Origin: Burkholderiales bacterium
Lineage (GTDB): Bacteria; Pseudomonadota; Gammaproteobacteria; Burkholderiales; Burkholderiaceae_C
Direction: 5' to 3'
DNA: 64,000 nt
Assembly (NCBI GenBank): GCA_021414305.1
Contig: JAIOOS010000012.1
Span: 170,696-234,695 of the forward strand
Shown: one piece after another, positions 44,117 through 52,916 of the stretch
Position numbering within the stretch: the first letter of the stretch is position 1
How the letters are laid out: the number at the start of each line of letters is the position of its first letter
The notes under the pieces: generated by a model
Told to the model about the DNA's origin: nothing
The model's input: the letters and a program-made list of their open reading frames with translations, nothing else
The model's database searches: none
Translations under genes and position numbers: made by a program

Positions 44117-45367
44117 ATGAGCGAGAGCACCGAGCCGACGAACGCCAGCGCCGCAGGGCTGCCCGGGGCGCGCCGCGAGCGCGTCCTCTCGGGCATGCGC
44201 CCGACCGGCGCGCTGCACCTCGGCCACTATCACGGCGCGCTGAAGAACTGGGTGCGCCTGCAGGCCGAGTACGAGTGCTTCTATTTCGTCGCCGACTGGC
44301 ACGCGCTGACCACGCACTACGAAGAGCGCGGCGTCATCGAGAAGAACGTCTACGACATGGTGATCGACTGGCTCGCCGCCGGCGTCGATCCCGACAATGC
44401 GACCATCTTCATCCAGAGCCGCCTGCCCGAGCATGCCGAGCTGTTCACGCTGCTGGCGATGGGCACGCCGCTCGGCTGGCTCGAGCGCGTGCCGACCTAC
44501 AAGGACCAGATCGACAAGCTCAAGGACCGCGACCTCGCGACCTATGGCTTCCTCGGCTACCCGCTGCTCCAGGCCGCCGACATCCTGATCTACAAGGCCG
44601 CCTGGGTGCCGGTGGGCGAGGACCAGTCTTCGCACGTCGAGCTGACGCGCGAGGTCGCGCGCCGCTTCAACCACCTCTACGGTCGCGAGGCGAACTTCGA
44701 CGAACTGGCGAGAAACGTCATCAAGAAGCTCGGCAAGGACGCGGCCAGGGCGTTCGAGGCGGCGCGCAAGAAGTTCCAGGAAGAAGGCGGCGAAGAGGCG
44801 CTGCAGCGGGCGCGCGCCGTGCTCGATGCCAGCAAGTCGCTCGGCACGGCCGACCACGAGCGCCTCGACGCCTGGATCCGCGGCACCGGCAAGACGATCC
44901 TGCGCGAGCCGCAGGCGCTGCACACCGAGGTGCTGAAGCTGCCCGGGCTCGACGGCACCAAGATGAGCAAGAGCTACGGCAACGCGATCGCCATGCGCGA
45001 GGAGCCGGCCGAGGTCGAGAAGAAGATCCGCCGCATGCCGACCGACCCGGCGCGAGCGCGGCGCGAGAATCCGGGCGATCCGGAGAAGTGCCCCGTCTGG
45101 GCGCTGCACAAGGTCTACTCGACCGAGGAGACGAAGGCGTGGGTCGTCAACGGCTGCACCACCGCGGCGATCGGCTGCCTCGACTGCAAGCAGCCGCTGA
45201 TCGAGGCGATCGTCGCCGAGCAGAAGCCGTGGCGGGAGCGCGCGGCGGCCTACCTGGCCGACCCGAAGCGGGTGCACTGGATCGTCGAGGTCGGCACCGA
45301 GCGGGCGCGGACCGTGGCGCGGGAGACGATGCGCGACGTGCGCGAAGCCATGGGCCTCGCGTACTGA
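44117..45367 (+). CDS. trpS: Tryptophan-tRNA ligase
   Basis: A 416-residue class I synthetase. The HIGH-type motif is GALHLGHYHGALKNW and the KMSKS loop LDGTKMSKSYGNAI. The protein is longer than the E. coli enzyme and carries extra C-terminal sequence with a cysteine set (NGCTTAAIGCLDCKQP), as seen in other betaproteobacterial versions. ATG 44117 is the start; earlier in-frame codons belong to antisense purN. Confidence 0.96.
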   Translation: MSESTEPTNASAAGLPGARRERVLSGMRPTGALHLGHYHGALKNWVRLQAEYECFYFVADWHALTTHYEERGVIEKNVYDMVIDWLAAGVDPDNATIFIQSRLPEHAELFTLLAMGTPLGWLERVPTYKDQIDKLKDRDLATYGFLGYPLLQAADILIYKAAWVPVGEDQSSHVELTREVARRFNHLYGREANFDELARNVIKKLGKDAARAFEAARKKFQEEGGEEALQRARAVLDASKSLGTADHERLDAWIRGTGKTILREPQALHTEVLKLPGLDGTKMSKSYGNAIAMREEPAEVEKKIRRMPTDPARARRENPGDPEKCPVWALHKVYSTEETKAWVVNGCTTAAIGCLDCKQPLIEAIVAEQKPWRERAAAYLADPKRVHWIVEVGTERARTVARETMRDVREAMGLAY

Positions 45368-46027
45368 TCAGCGCTTGGCCGGCGCCTTGCGCTTCGCGCC
45401 CGTGCCCGCGCTGCCGCCGATCCTGCTCTCGGTTCCGGCCAGCAGCTTGGCGATGTTCGGCGCATGCCGCCAGGCGAGCAGCAGCGACATCACGACGATG
45501 ATCGCGGCTCCCGGCTCGGCGCCCCAGATCAGGAACTGGTAGAACGGCGCGAACGCCGCCGAGACCAGCGAGGCGAGCGACGAGTAGCGGAAGAACGCGG
45601 CGATGATCAGCCAGGTGGCGAGCGTCGCCAGGCCGAGCCAGGGGTTGATCGCCAGCAGCACGCCCGCCGCCGTGGCCACGCCCTTGCCACCCTTGAAGCG
45701 GAAGTACAGCGGCCAGAGGTGGCCGACGAAGGCGCCGAAGCCGGCCAGCGCGGCACTCCATTCGACCGCGTCGCCGCTCAGGCCGAGCCGCACCGCGCCC
45801 CATCGTGCGGCAAGCACGGGCAGCACGCCCTTGAGCGCGTCGAGGGCGAGCGTCGCCAGCGCCGCCGGCTTGCTGCCCGAGCGCAGCACGTTGGTCGCGC
45901 CCGGGTTGCCCGAGCCGTAGCTGCGCGGGTCGGCCAGGCCCATGGCGCGGCTGACGAGCACCGCGAACGCGAGCGAGCCGACCAGGTAACCGCCGACGAG
46001 CACGAGAAGAGGAAAGCCGAAGGTCAT
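45368..46027 (-). CDS. plsY: Glycerol-3-phosphate acyltransferase PlsY
   Basis: A 219-residue membrane acyltransferase using acyl-phosphate. [18 protein letters not shown], the G-S-G-N-P-G-A-TN motif in [14 protein letters not shown], and [15 protein letters not shown] are the three conserved loops of PlsY. About five TM helices. The C-terminal tail is basic (AKRKAPAKR). The ATG overlaps the YbaK-like gene's stop by four bases. It is convergent with trpS with no spacer. Confidence 0.95.
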   Translation of the reverse strand: MTFGFPLLVLVGGYLVGSLAFAVLVSRAMGLADPRSYGSGNPGATNVLRSGSKPAALATLALDALKGVLPVLAARWGAVRLGLSGDAVEWSAALAGFGAFVGHLWPLYFRFKGGKGVATAAGVLLAINPWLGLATLATWLIIAAFFRYSSLASLVSAAFAPFYQFLIWGAEPGAAIIVVMSLLLAWRHAPNIAKLLAGTESRIGGSAGTGAKRKAPAKR

Positions 46028-46557
46028 CGCGAGGAGCGGGAAGGCCCGGAATGCGGCGATTCTGGCGGGTGGTTGGCGCAGCGCACCGGGCGCGCGCCGA
46101 TCGCCTTGATCAGCACCGTCGGCGCGATGCCGACGAGATAGCCGCGCCGGCCGCCGTTGATGTAGATCCGCTCGAGCCCGAGCACGGTCTGCTCGACGTA
46201 GACCGGCATCGCCTTGCGGGTGCCGAACGGCGAGGTGCCGCCGACCTGGTAGCCGCTGTGCCGCTCGGCCACCTCGGTGTCGCACGGCTCGACCGACTTG
46301 ACGCCGATCGCCCGCGCCAGGTTCTTGGTGCTCACCTTCTGGTCGCCGTGCATGAGCACGATCAGCGGCCGCGCCGCCTCGTCCTGCATGACCAGGGTCT
46401 TGACCACCGCGTGCTCGTCGACGCCGAGCTGGCGCGCCGATTCGGCCGTGCCGCCGTGCTCGACATAGTCGTAGACGTGCTCGGAAAAATCGACGCCCGA
46501 GCGGCGCAGGAACTGCGTCGCCGGCGTCTCGCTGACGTGAGGGGACTTCTTCGCCAT
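46024..46557 (-). CDS. YbaK/EbsC-type Cys-tRNA(Pro) deacylase
   Basis: A 177-residue protein of the INS/YbaK superfamily. [14 protein letters not shown] contains the catalytic lysine, and [17 protein letters not shown] and [21 protein letters not shown] are conserved surface loops of the substrate pocket. It hydrolyses Cys mischarged on tRNA(Pro). The GTSPFGTRK block fits the YbaK group rather than ProX. It is coupled to plsY by ATGA. Confidence 0.92.
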   Translation of the reverse strand: MAKKSPHVSETPATQFLRRSGVDFSEHVYDYVEHGGTAESARQLGVDEHAVVKTLVMQDEAARPLIVLMHGDQKVSTKNLARAIGVKSVEPCDTEVAERHSGYQVGGTSPFGTRKAMPVYVEQTVLGLERIYINGGRRGYLVGIAPTVLIKAIGARPVRCANHPPESPHSGPSRSSR

Positions 46558-46625
46558 GTGCGGGGGACCGCCGCGATTCTCGCGCGCCGGAGGCGCCCCG
46601 CGGCGCGGTCGGCCCCGCAGGCGCT

Positions 46626-46913
46626 TCAAAAGGTGACGGGCGGCTCCTCGACCTTGGCCCCGGAGCGCTCGAACACCGAAGCGGCGCTCGGCACCGAAGG
46701 ATCGCCGGCGACTGCCGATTCGCCGACGATGCCGACCGGAACGACAGCGGCGCTTCCGCCTTGCGGCCCGGCCGAACTCGCCCAGGAGGCGCGCTCGGCC
46801 GGCTCGAGCAGCGCTGCGGCGGCGGCGAGCGCCGCCACCGCCATCACCGCGGCCGCGATCAATCCGGTGCGCCGCGCCGGCGAGGCGCGAAACGGGGTAG
46901 GAATGGCGTGCAT
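46626..46913 (-). CDS. Small single-pass membrane protein, unknown function
   Basis: A 95-residue protein with a basic N-terminus ([15 protein letters not shown]), one hydrophobic helix ([20 protein letters not shown]) and a periplasm-side tail rich in Gly, Ser, Pro and Val. AGGAG six bases before the ATG makes it a credible gene. I recognise no family. It lies 68 bases upstream of the ybaK-like gene on the same strand. Confidence 0.6.
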   Translation of the reverse strand: MHAIPTPFRASPARRTGLIAAAVMAVAALAAAAALLEPAERASWASSAGPQGGSAAVVPVGIVGESAVAGDPSVPSAASVFERSGAKVEEPPVTF

Positions 46914-47010
46914 GGCGTTCTCCTGACGGGCGGCCCGAAGGAGACGCCTCGCAGGGAAGTACGGAACCGGACCTATCGAACCGGACACGGGCGCCCGTGC
47001 GCCCGCCGCG

Positions 47011-47385
47011 CTAGTTCGCGCCGCCGCTGGCCTTGGCGACGTAGCGGGCGAGCGCCAGGATCTGCTCTTCCTTGAGCGTCGCCTTGTACGACGGCATCGC
47101 GCCGATGCCGGTGCGCAGCGCGGTGGCGACGCGGGCCGCGTCGGGCTGCAGCTCGTCGAGCACCGGGCCGACCGCGCCGCTCGTGCCCGCGTCCTTGAGG
47201 GTGTGGCAGAGCGCGCAAGGCGGCATCGCGCCGCCGACGAAGAGCGCCTTGCCGGCGGCGAGCTGCGCCGCGTCGTCGGCAGCGCCGGCCGAAGTGACGA
47301 TCAGGGTCGCGGCGGCCGGCAGGGCCGCAGCGAGCAGGGCGAGACGGAGCAGGCGAAGGCCGCGGCGCGGCCCGCGCTCAGACAA
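47011..47385 (-). CDS. sorB: c-type cytochrome, probable sulfite dehydrogenase subunit SorB
   Basis: A 124-residue exported monoheme cytochrome. After the signal peptide, PPCALCHTLKDAG binds heme (C-A-L-C-H), and IGAMPSYKATLKEEQ supplies the distal methionine. The start is a TTG that overlaps the molybdoprotein's stop by eight bases, so it is translationally coupled. The pairing of a Tat-exported Mo enzyme with a small cytochrome c matches SorAB, where SorB passes electrons to the respiratory chain. Confidence 0.85.
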   Translation of the reverse strand: MSERGPRRGLRLLRLALLAAALPAAATLIVTSAGAADDAAQLAAGKALFVGGAMPPCALCHTLKDAGTSGAVGPVLDELQPDAARVATALRTGIGAMPSYKATLKEEQILALARYVAKASGGAN

Positions 47386-48598
47386 CCGCCACCTTCACCG
47401 CCGCGTCGGCCCAGCTGTTGTTGTTGTAGCCGTGCGCGTTCTCGAGCCGCTCCTGCGGCTGCACGTTGCCGGCCGCGTCGATGGCGCGGCTGGTGAGCAC
47501 GTAGTTGCCCGGCGCCATCTGCAGCGGCAGGGCGAACTGGCGCCAGGCGAAGCGGCCGAGGTCGGGGCCGACGAAGGGCGCGTCGATCCAGGTCTTGCCG
47601 CCGTCGCTCGAGACCTCGACCCGCCCGATCGGCGCGCCCGAGCCGAAGGCGACGCCGGTGACGTACACCGTACCGGCGCGCACGCTGCGGTCGCCGGCGG
47701 GGTAGTTGACCCACGACTTGAGCGGCATCTGCTGCACCGAGGGCTCGCCCGGCACCGAGGTGCCGCCGAGCGGCGTGATGCGGTAGCCGTGGCTCATGAT
47801 CTTGGCCTGCGACTCGGCCGAGGTGAAGGCCAGCCGCTTCACGTACTTGATGTTGTTCACGCCCTGGTAGCCGGGGACGATCAGGCGCAGCGGCCCGCCG
47901 TGCGCAAGCGAGATCGGCGCACCGTTCATCTCCCACGCGAGGATCGCGTCGGTCATCGCCGTGATCGGCACCGAGCGCTCGACCACGACCGACAGCGGGT
48001 CGACGCCGTCGGGCAGCTTCTCGCCGCCGGTGCCGGTGAGATAGACCATGCCGGAGGCGACGCCGCCGCAGGCCTCGGCGACGTAGCGCACCGGCACGCC
48101 GCTCCAGACCACGCAGCCGGCCGCACCCACCGTCCACGGCGTGCCGCTCGGCTTGCTCGGGAAAAAGCCGCGGCCGTTGCCCGAGCACTGCAGCACCGTC
48201 GCCACCGTTTCGAGGCCGATCGTCTTCAGGTCGCCGACGCTGATCGTGCGCGGGTTGCGCACGCCCTCGACCGAGACCTGCCAGGCGTCGCGGTTGGCGA
48301 CGATCGCGGCATCCGGCGCGGGCAGGTTGTTGCGGATGAACAGCCGGTCGGTCGGCGTGATGCTGCTGGTGCCGAACGCGCTGCGCCTGGTCTCGATGGT
48401 GGTGGCGCTGTGCACGATCACGGCATCGGCGTCCTTCCACGCCGCGTACGCGGGCAGAGGCCGCGGCCCCGCTGGCGCCGCGGGTGCGGCCTGCGCGACC
48501 GCCTTGTCGGCGAAGCCGACCAGGCCTGCGGTGGCGAGAGCACCGGCGCTGCCGGCGAGAAGTTGGCGTCGACGCAGGAATTGCGCGGCTTCGGTCAT
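47378..48598 (-). CDS. sorA: Sulfite oxidase-family molybdoenzyme, probable SorA
   Basis: A 406-residue molybdopterin enzyme. The Tat signal RRRQLLAGSAGALA is near the N-terminus. VLQCSGNGRGFF supplies the Mo-ligating cysteine, and PLRLIVPGYQGVNNIKYVKRLAF is the conserved substrate/cofactor region. The C-terminal Ig-like dimerisation domain (VAFGSGAPIGRVEVSSDGGKTW) is complete. Followed by a cytochrome c, it is best read as periplasmic sulfite:cytochrome c oxidoreductase; SoxC is the alternative, but no sox genes are near. Confidence 0.88.
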   Translation of the reverse strand: MTEAAQFLRRRQLLAGSAGALATAGLVGFADKAVAQAAPAAPAGPRPLPAYAAWKDADAVIVHSATTIETRRSAFGTSSITPTDRLFIRNNLPAPDAAIVANRDAWQVSVEGVRNPRTISVGDLKTIGLETVATVLQCSGNGRGFFPSKPSGTPWTVGAAGCVVWSGVPVRYVAEACGGVASGMVYLTGTGGEKLPDGVDPLSVVVERSVPITAMTDAILAWEMNGAPISLAHGGPLRLIVPGYQGVNNIKYVKRLAFTSAESQAKIMSHGYRITPLGGTSVPGEPSVQQMPLKSWVNYPAGDRSVRAGTVYVTGVAFGSGAPIGRVEVSSDGGKTWIDAPFVGPDLGRFAWRQFALPLQMAPGNYVLTSRAIDAAGNVQPQERLENAHGYNNNSWADAAVKVAVV

Positions 48599-48689
48599 CG
48601 ATGCACTCCACGGGAAGGGTTGGCGGCGCGCCAGGGCGGCAACGCCGGGTGTTTCGAGTATCCCACCGCCCGCGGCGCGCGGGCAACGG

Positions 48690-49394
48690 TCAGGGCGCCC
48701 CGCGCGTATAGGTGAGCATGCGTCCCTTGTACGCCGCCCCGGCGGGGCCGGCGGCGGCGCTCAGGCGCTCTTCGCGACGGGCAAAGCCAAGGGCCGCCAT
48801 CTGCCGGTTGAACGCCGGCCGGTTGCCGCGATCCGGGTCGACGATCCACACCTCGGCGACGGGCAGGGTGTGCCGGCCGATGAAGCCGGCCAGGCTCGCA
48901 TGCTCGTCGCGCTCGTAGAGCAGGTCGCTGCCGATTACCAGGTCGAAGCGGCCACGCACGGTGCGCCCGCCGAGGGTGCGGCTCGGCGCGCGCCGGGTCT
49001 GCCGCGTCGCCCAGTCGCCGTAGCGGAACTGCATCGGCGCCAGCCCGTTGAGCCGGAGGTTGCGGCGCAGGAAGGCGGCGGCGAGCGGATGGCAGTCGCT
49101 GGCGGTGACGTCGGCGCCGAGACGATGGCCGACCAGGCTCGCCAGCGCCAGGCCGCAGCCGATCTCGAGGATGCGCTCGCCGGGGCGGACCGGGTGCGCC
49201 GCCATCCGCGTCGCCAGATGGAAGCCCGAGGGCCAGAGCAGGCCGAACAGCGGCCAGGTCGCCGAGGAGACGCCGCGCCGCTCGGCCTCGCCGAAGGGAT
49301 CGGAGAACTGCTGGCGATCGAGCAGCGAGCGGATCGTCAGGTCGGCCGCCCCGGCGATGGCGATGCGCTCTTGCTTGGTGGCGTAGCCGGGCAT
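48690..49394 (-). CDS. SAM-dependent methyltransferase (protein-lysine/NNT1-like)
   Basis: A 234-residue methyltransferase. ERILEIGCGLALASLVGHRLGADVTASD is motif I with the acidic residue after strand 2, and FDLVIGSDLLYERDEHASL the motif IV block of the METTL/Nnt1-type protein-lysine methyltransferases. TWPLFGLLWPSGFHLA upstream of motif I is also typical of this group. The target is unknown. It stands alone between sorA and the TrpE-like gene. Confidence 0.82.
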   Translation of the reverse strand: MPGYATKQERIAIAGAADLTIRSLLDRQQFSDPFGEAERRGVSSATWPLFGLLWPSGFHLATRMAAHPVRPGERILEIGCGLALASLVGHRLGADVTASDCHPLAAAFLRRNLRLNGLAPMQFRYGDWATRQTRRAPSRTLGGRTVRGRFDLVIGSDLLYERDEHASLAGFIGRHTLPVAEVWIVDPDRGNRPAFNRQMAALGFARREERLSAAAGPAGAAYKGRMLTYTRGAP

Positions 49395-49479
49395 GGCGTG
49401 AAGCGGTGGAGGACGACGCGGCGACGATGGATCGAGGCCCCGAGTATGGAGCGTGCCCCTCGCGGCCGAAGAAGCCGGC

Positions 49480-51498
49480 TCAGCCGGCGGCGAAGGCGAG
49501 CGCGGCGCGCAGCAGGTCGCGGGCGAGCGGATCGGAGAGCAGCGACTCGGGGCGGATCAGGAAACACACGCTGCGATCGGCGGCGCGGGCCAGCACCAGC
49601 GGCGCGCCCGCCTCGTCGCGCAGCCACGGCGTCCACTCGGTCGCAGCCGTGCCGCGATCCCGGGCGGCATCGGCCATGACTCCGTCGAGCGCCAGCGTGG
49701 CGTAGCGCATCGCCACGAACGCTCGCGTCGCGCCGCCGGGGGCGCCGGCGACGGGCAGGCAGGTGACGAGCCGGCCGTGCTGCGGAGGCGTCGCCCTGAC
49801 CGGCAGGCCGGCGTCGCGCAGCAGCCGGGCCGCGGCGTCGCCGAGCGCCACCAGGCGGCCGCGTCGCGCTGAGCTCGCCTGCGCGCGCACGAAGGCGTTG
49901 TCGCCGCCCACCAGGACGGCCGGGGCCGCGGCCGGGTCGAGCACCAGGCCGAAGCCGCGCAGCGTCTCGGCCACCGCGGCGCCGAACGGGTCGCCGCCGT
50001 CGAGCAGCGCCACCGCCTCGGGCAAGACGCCGAGGGGCGAGCCGGGCGAGGCCGGGCCGCCGGCGACGCTCTGCTGCAGGTCGTCGGCGACGGCGAGCCC
50101 GAGCGCGCGCCAGAGCGACACCGCCTTGATCCGCGTCTCGAACTCCTCGCGCGCCGGGTCGGACTCGGCGAGCAGGTCGCCGCCGGTGCGAACCTCGGCG
50201 ACGCCGTCACGCACGACGGCGGCGCGCAGCATCGTGCCGACGCGCGCGCCGCCGCTGGCCCGCACCTCGAGCACCAGCCCGCCGTACCAGCCGCGCGGGC
50301 CGGCCTCGTGCGCGGCGATCGCGGCCAGCGCCGCGGCGCGCGGCGTGCCGGTCAGCATGACCGGCGCGGCCGTGGCGACGATCGCGTCCCAGGCATCGAC
50401 GCCTTCGCGCAGGCGGCCGTGCAGCCGGTCGACCGCGTGCACGACGGTGGCCAGGGTCATCGGCCGGCGCCGGTCGAGAAGCTGCAGCGATCCAGGCTCG
50501 CACAGCGGCGCGAGGTCGTTGCGCAGCGCGTCGCTGCAGACGGCGAGCGAGGCGGCGTCGACCTCTTCGTTGAACAGCAGGCGCAAGGCCTCGGCCTCGC
50601 CCACCGGACCGTGGCCGCGCGCGACGGTGCCGCAGACCGGTAACGACTCGACCTCGCGGCCGTTCACGACGAGCTGCAGGTCGGGCGACGCGCCGAACAC
50701 GCATTCGCCGTCGCCGGTATCGAGCATGAAGGTCGCCGGCGCCGGGTTCACCGCGCTCAGCTCGGCGAAGGCGCGCGCCGGCGAGCGCGCGCCGAGGCGG
50801 CGGCGAAAGCTCTGGCTCAGGGTGAGCGAGACCAGGCCCGAGCTCGCGAGCTGCGCGAGCGCGCGCGCCACGACCTGGGCATAGCCGCCGGGCGGAAAGT
50901 CGTCGTGCGCCGCGTCGAGCATCGCGGGCGCGCCGGGTGCGCCGGACCGGAGAGCGGGCCGTGGCGCGGCCTGCGCCTCGGCGAGCGCCTCGTCTGCGAA
51001 CAGCAGAGAGGCGTGCTGCCACGCGCCGGCTGCGTCGCGCTGCAGGGTGCGGGGAGAAAAGAAGAGCACGCCGAGCGGCGCCATGTCGTCGCTGGCCGCG
51101 ACCGGCGCCGCCAGCCGATGCGCTTCGAATCGAAGGGCGCCGGCGAGGATCGCGTCGTCGCCAGCGTCGTCGCCGTTCCCGAAGTGGGAGAGAAAGGCGC
51201 GCAGCGAGGCGATCGCGCCCGCGCCGCCGCCGCGCTTCGATGCTCGCCGCCACGCCGCCAGGGCGGCGTGCTCGAGCAACGCAACGCCGAACGCATCGAG
51301 CGCCTCGATCTCGAGGCCGTCGGCATGAACGCGCAGCGCCAGCGAGGGATCGACGAGCAGCAGCGCCGCCCGCGGATGCATGCCGGCGACGCCGGCATCG
51401 CATCCGAAGTAGAGACCGGGCAGGCCGTCGAGCCGGGCCCTTGCGGCCTCGACTTCCGAAGCCGGGGCCGGACGCCGCTCGACGGTGTAGCGGAGCAG
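49480..51498 (-). CDS. TrpE(G)/PhzE-like fusion protein with degenerate active sites
   Basis: About 672 residues. It has a chorismate-binding domain (for example GECVFGASPDLQLVVNG, ALRNDLAPLCEPGSLQL, AGPRGWYGGLVLEVRASGG) followed by a class I glutamine amidotransferase-like domain. By hand alignment with PhzE and TrpE(G), the KEESE block is replaced by VDAAS, GAPK by GTPR, the amidotransferase VCLGHQ by VALGDAA and HPES by RPES. So both the Mg/chorismate site and the Cys-His pair are altered. No ATG/GTG/TTG lies near the homologous start: CTG 51498, behind AGGGG, is my choice, and ATG 51381 would cut off clearly homologous residues. It follows a Bug gene and a chorismate-mutase-like gene. Confidence 0.75.
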   Translation of the reverse strand: MLRYTVERRPAPASEVEAARARLDGLPGLYFGCDAGVAGMHPRAALLLVDPSLALRVHADGLEIEALDAFGVALLEHAALAAWRRASKRGGGAGAIASLRAFLSHFGNGDDAGDDAILAGALRFEAHRLAAPVAASDDMAPLGVLFFSPRTLQRDAAGAWQHASLLFADEALAEAQAAPRPALRSGAPGAPAMLDAAHDDFPPGGYAQVVARALAQLASSGLVSLTLSQSFRRRLGARSPARAFAELSAVNPAPATFMLDTGDGECVFGASPDLQLVVNGREVESLPVCGTVARGHGPVGEAEALRLLFNEEVDAASLAVCSDALRNDLAPLCEPGSLQLLDRRRPMTLATVVHAVDRLHGRLREGVDAWDAIVATAAPVMLTGTPRAAALAAIAAHEAGPRGWYGGLVLEVRASGGARVGTMLRAAVVRDGVAEVRTGGDLLAESDPAREEFETRIKAVSLWRALGLAVADDLQQSVAGGPASPGSPLGVLPEAVALLDGGDPFGAAVAETLRGFGLVLDPAAAPAVLVGGDNAFVRAQASSARRGRLVALGDAAARLLRDAGLPVRATPPQHGRLVTCLPVAGAPGGATRAFVAMRYATLALDGVMADAARDRGTAATEWTPWLRDEAGAPLVLARAADRSVCFLIRPESLLSDPLARDLLRAALAFAAG

Positions 51499-51506
51499 CG
51501 CGGCCC

Positions 51507-52508
51507 CTAGTCGGCGGTGGCGCCGCTGCGCTTGATGATCGGCGTCATCACGGTCAGCTCGCGCTTCATGAAGTCGCGCAGGTCGGCGACCGAGCCGCCG
51601 ACCGGCTCCATGAACTGGCCGGCGAGCTTCTCGCGCACCTCGGGCAGGGCGAGCGCGGCGTTGATCTCCTGGTTCATGCGCTCGACCACCTCGTTCGGCG
51701 TCGACGCCGGCGCCATCACCGCCATCCAGGCCATGTTCTCGATCTCGGGCAGACCCGCTTCCTTCATCGTCGGAATCTCCGGCGTCAGGGCGCTCCGCTT
51801 GGCGGTGGAGACGGCGAGCGGACGGAGCTTGCCGGCCTTGACCTGCGGCATCACCGCCACCGCCGGCACGCAGGCGAACTGCACGTCGCCCTGCAGCAGG
51901 GCGAGGATCGCCAGCGGCGACGAGGCGTACGGGATGTGCACCGCGAAGGTGTCGGTCTTGGCCTTGAGCAGCTCGACGCCGAGCTGCGAGAGGCTGCCGA
52001 CGCCGGTCGACGAGAAGTTGAACTTGCCGGGGTTGGCCTTCATCGCCTTGACCAGCTCGCCGAGGCTGTTGATGCCGGAATCGGTGCGGACGGCGCAGAC
52101 GTTCGCCTGCGCGCCGCCGAGCACCACCGGCCGCAGCTCGGTGAACGGGTCGTAGCCGAGCTTCTTGTAGAGCACGGTGTTGTAGACCAGCGGCCCGTTG
52201 GTGCTGATCAGGAAGGTGTAGCCGTCGCCCGGCGAATGCGCGACCGCGCCGGTGCCGGTGTTGCCGCCGGCGCCCGGCCGGTTGTCGACCAGCACCTGCT
52301 GGCCGAGCTTCGGCCCGATCTTGTCGGCGACGATGCGCGCGAACACGTCGGGCGAGGAGCCGGCGGCATAGGGAATGACGATGCGGATCGGCCGGTTCGG
52401 CCACGGCCCTGTCTGCGCGCCGGCGAGGCCGGCGGTACCGGCGAGAAGCAGGGCCAGGCCAGCGCGAACAAGGGCGGCGCGGCGCACGGAAGTGGTCGAT
52501 GAGGTCAT
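51507..52508 (-). CDS. Bug/TctC family periplasmic substrate-binding protein
   Basis: A 333-residue Bug protein with a signal peptide (ALVRAGLALLLAGTAGLAGAQ) and the motifs IVIPYAAGSSPDVFAR, VDNRPGAGGNTGTG and SALTPEIPTMKEAG. It overlaps the mutase-like gene by ATGA and precedes the TrpE(G)-like gene by a few bases. A solute receptor inside a chorismate-type operon suggests an imported carboxylate that is related to the pathway. This is the third orphan receptor of the family in the window. Confidence 0.9.
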   Translation of the reverse strand: MTSSTTSVRRAALVRAGLALLLAGTAGLAGAQTGPWPNRPIRIVIPYAAGSSPDVFARIVADKIGPKLGQQVLVDNRPGAGGNTGTGAVAHSPGDGYTFLISTNGPLVYNTVLYKKLGYDPFTELRPVVLGGAQANVCAVRTDSGINSLGELVKAMKANPGKFNFSSTGVGSLSQLGVELLKAKTDTFAVHIPYASSPLAILALLQGDVQFACVPAVAVMPQVKAGKLRPLAVSTAKRSALTPEIPTMKEAGLPEIENMAWMAVMAPASTPNEVVERMNQEINAALALPEVREKLAGQFMEPVGGSVADLRDFMKRELTVMTPIIKRSGATAD

Positions 52509-52882
52509 GAAGTGATCGGCTCGGTTTCTGCGAAGAAGCGCTCCTCGCCGGCGATGAAGCCGGCGACGAGCACGCGGTAGGCGGCCTCGACGACGTCGGG
52601 CAGCGAGGGGAATTCGGCGGCTCGCGCTGCCGCGAGCGTGCGCACGCGGTCGAACACCGCCGCCTGCCGCTCGGGCGCCGCGAGCTGGAAGGCGTCGCGC
52701 TTGAAGCGGGTGGCGTCGCGCACGCACAGGGCGCGGGCGGCGAGCAGCTCGACGATCTGCGCGTCGAGCGCGTCGATCCGCTCGCGCAGCGCGCCGAGCG
52801 TTTCCGCCTGCGGCTGGTAGTGCGGGTCGCGGAAGCGGCGAACGGGCGCGGCGTCGACGCGGGGTTCCTGGGCAGAGGTCAT
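52505..52882 (-). CDS. AroQ/PchB-type chorismate mutase or isochorismate-pyruvate lyase
   Basis: A 125-residue all-helical AroQ-fold protein. Aligned by hand to PchB, active-site residues correspond as R14=R33, R31=R50 and K42=K61 with identical spacing, and APERQAAV parallels PchB's APERVAAM. The glutamine at PchB position 90 corresponds to E113 (IAGEERFF). This fits PchB-like lyase or mutase activity on isochorismate or chorismate. There is no signal peptide, and the first 28 residues are a variable extension. It opens a three-gene operon with the Bug and TrpE(G)-like genes. Confidence 0.8.
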   Translation of the reverse strand: MTSAQEPRVDAAPVRRFRDPHYQPQAETLGALRERIDALDAQIVELLAARALCVRDATRFKRDAFQLAAPERQAAVFDRVRTLAAARAAEFPSLPDVVEAAYRVLVAGFIAGEERFFAETEPITS

Positions 52883-52916
52883 GACGAGTGCCGAAACGAG
52901 GAGCCGTGGATCGTAA

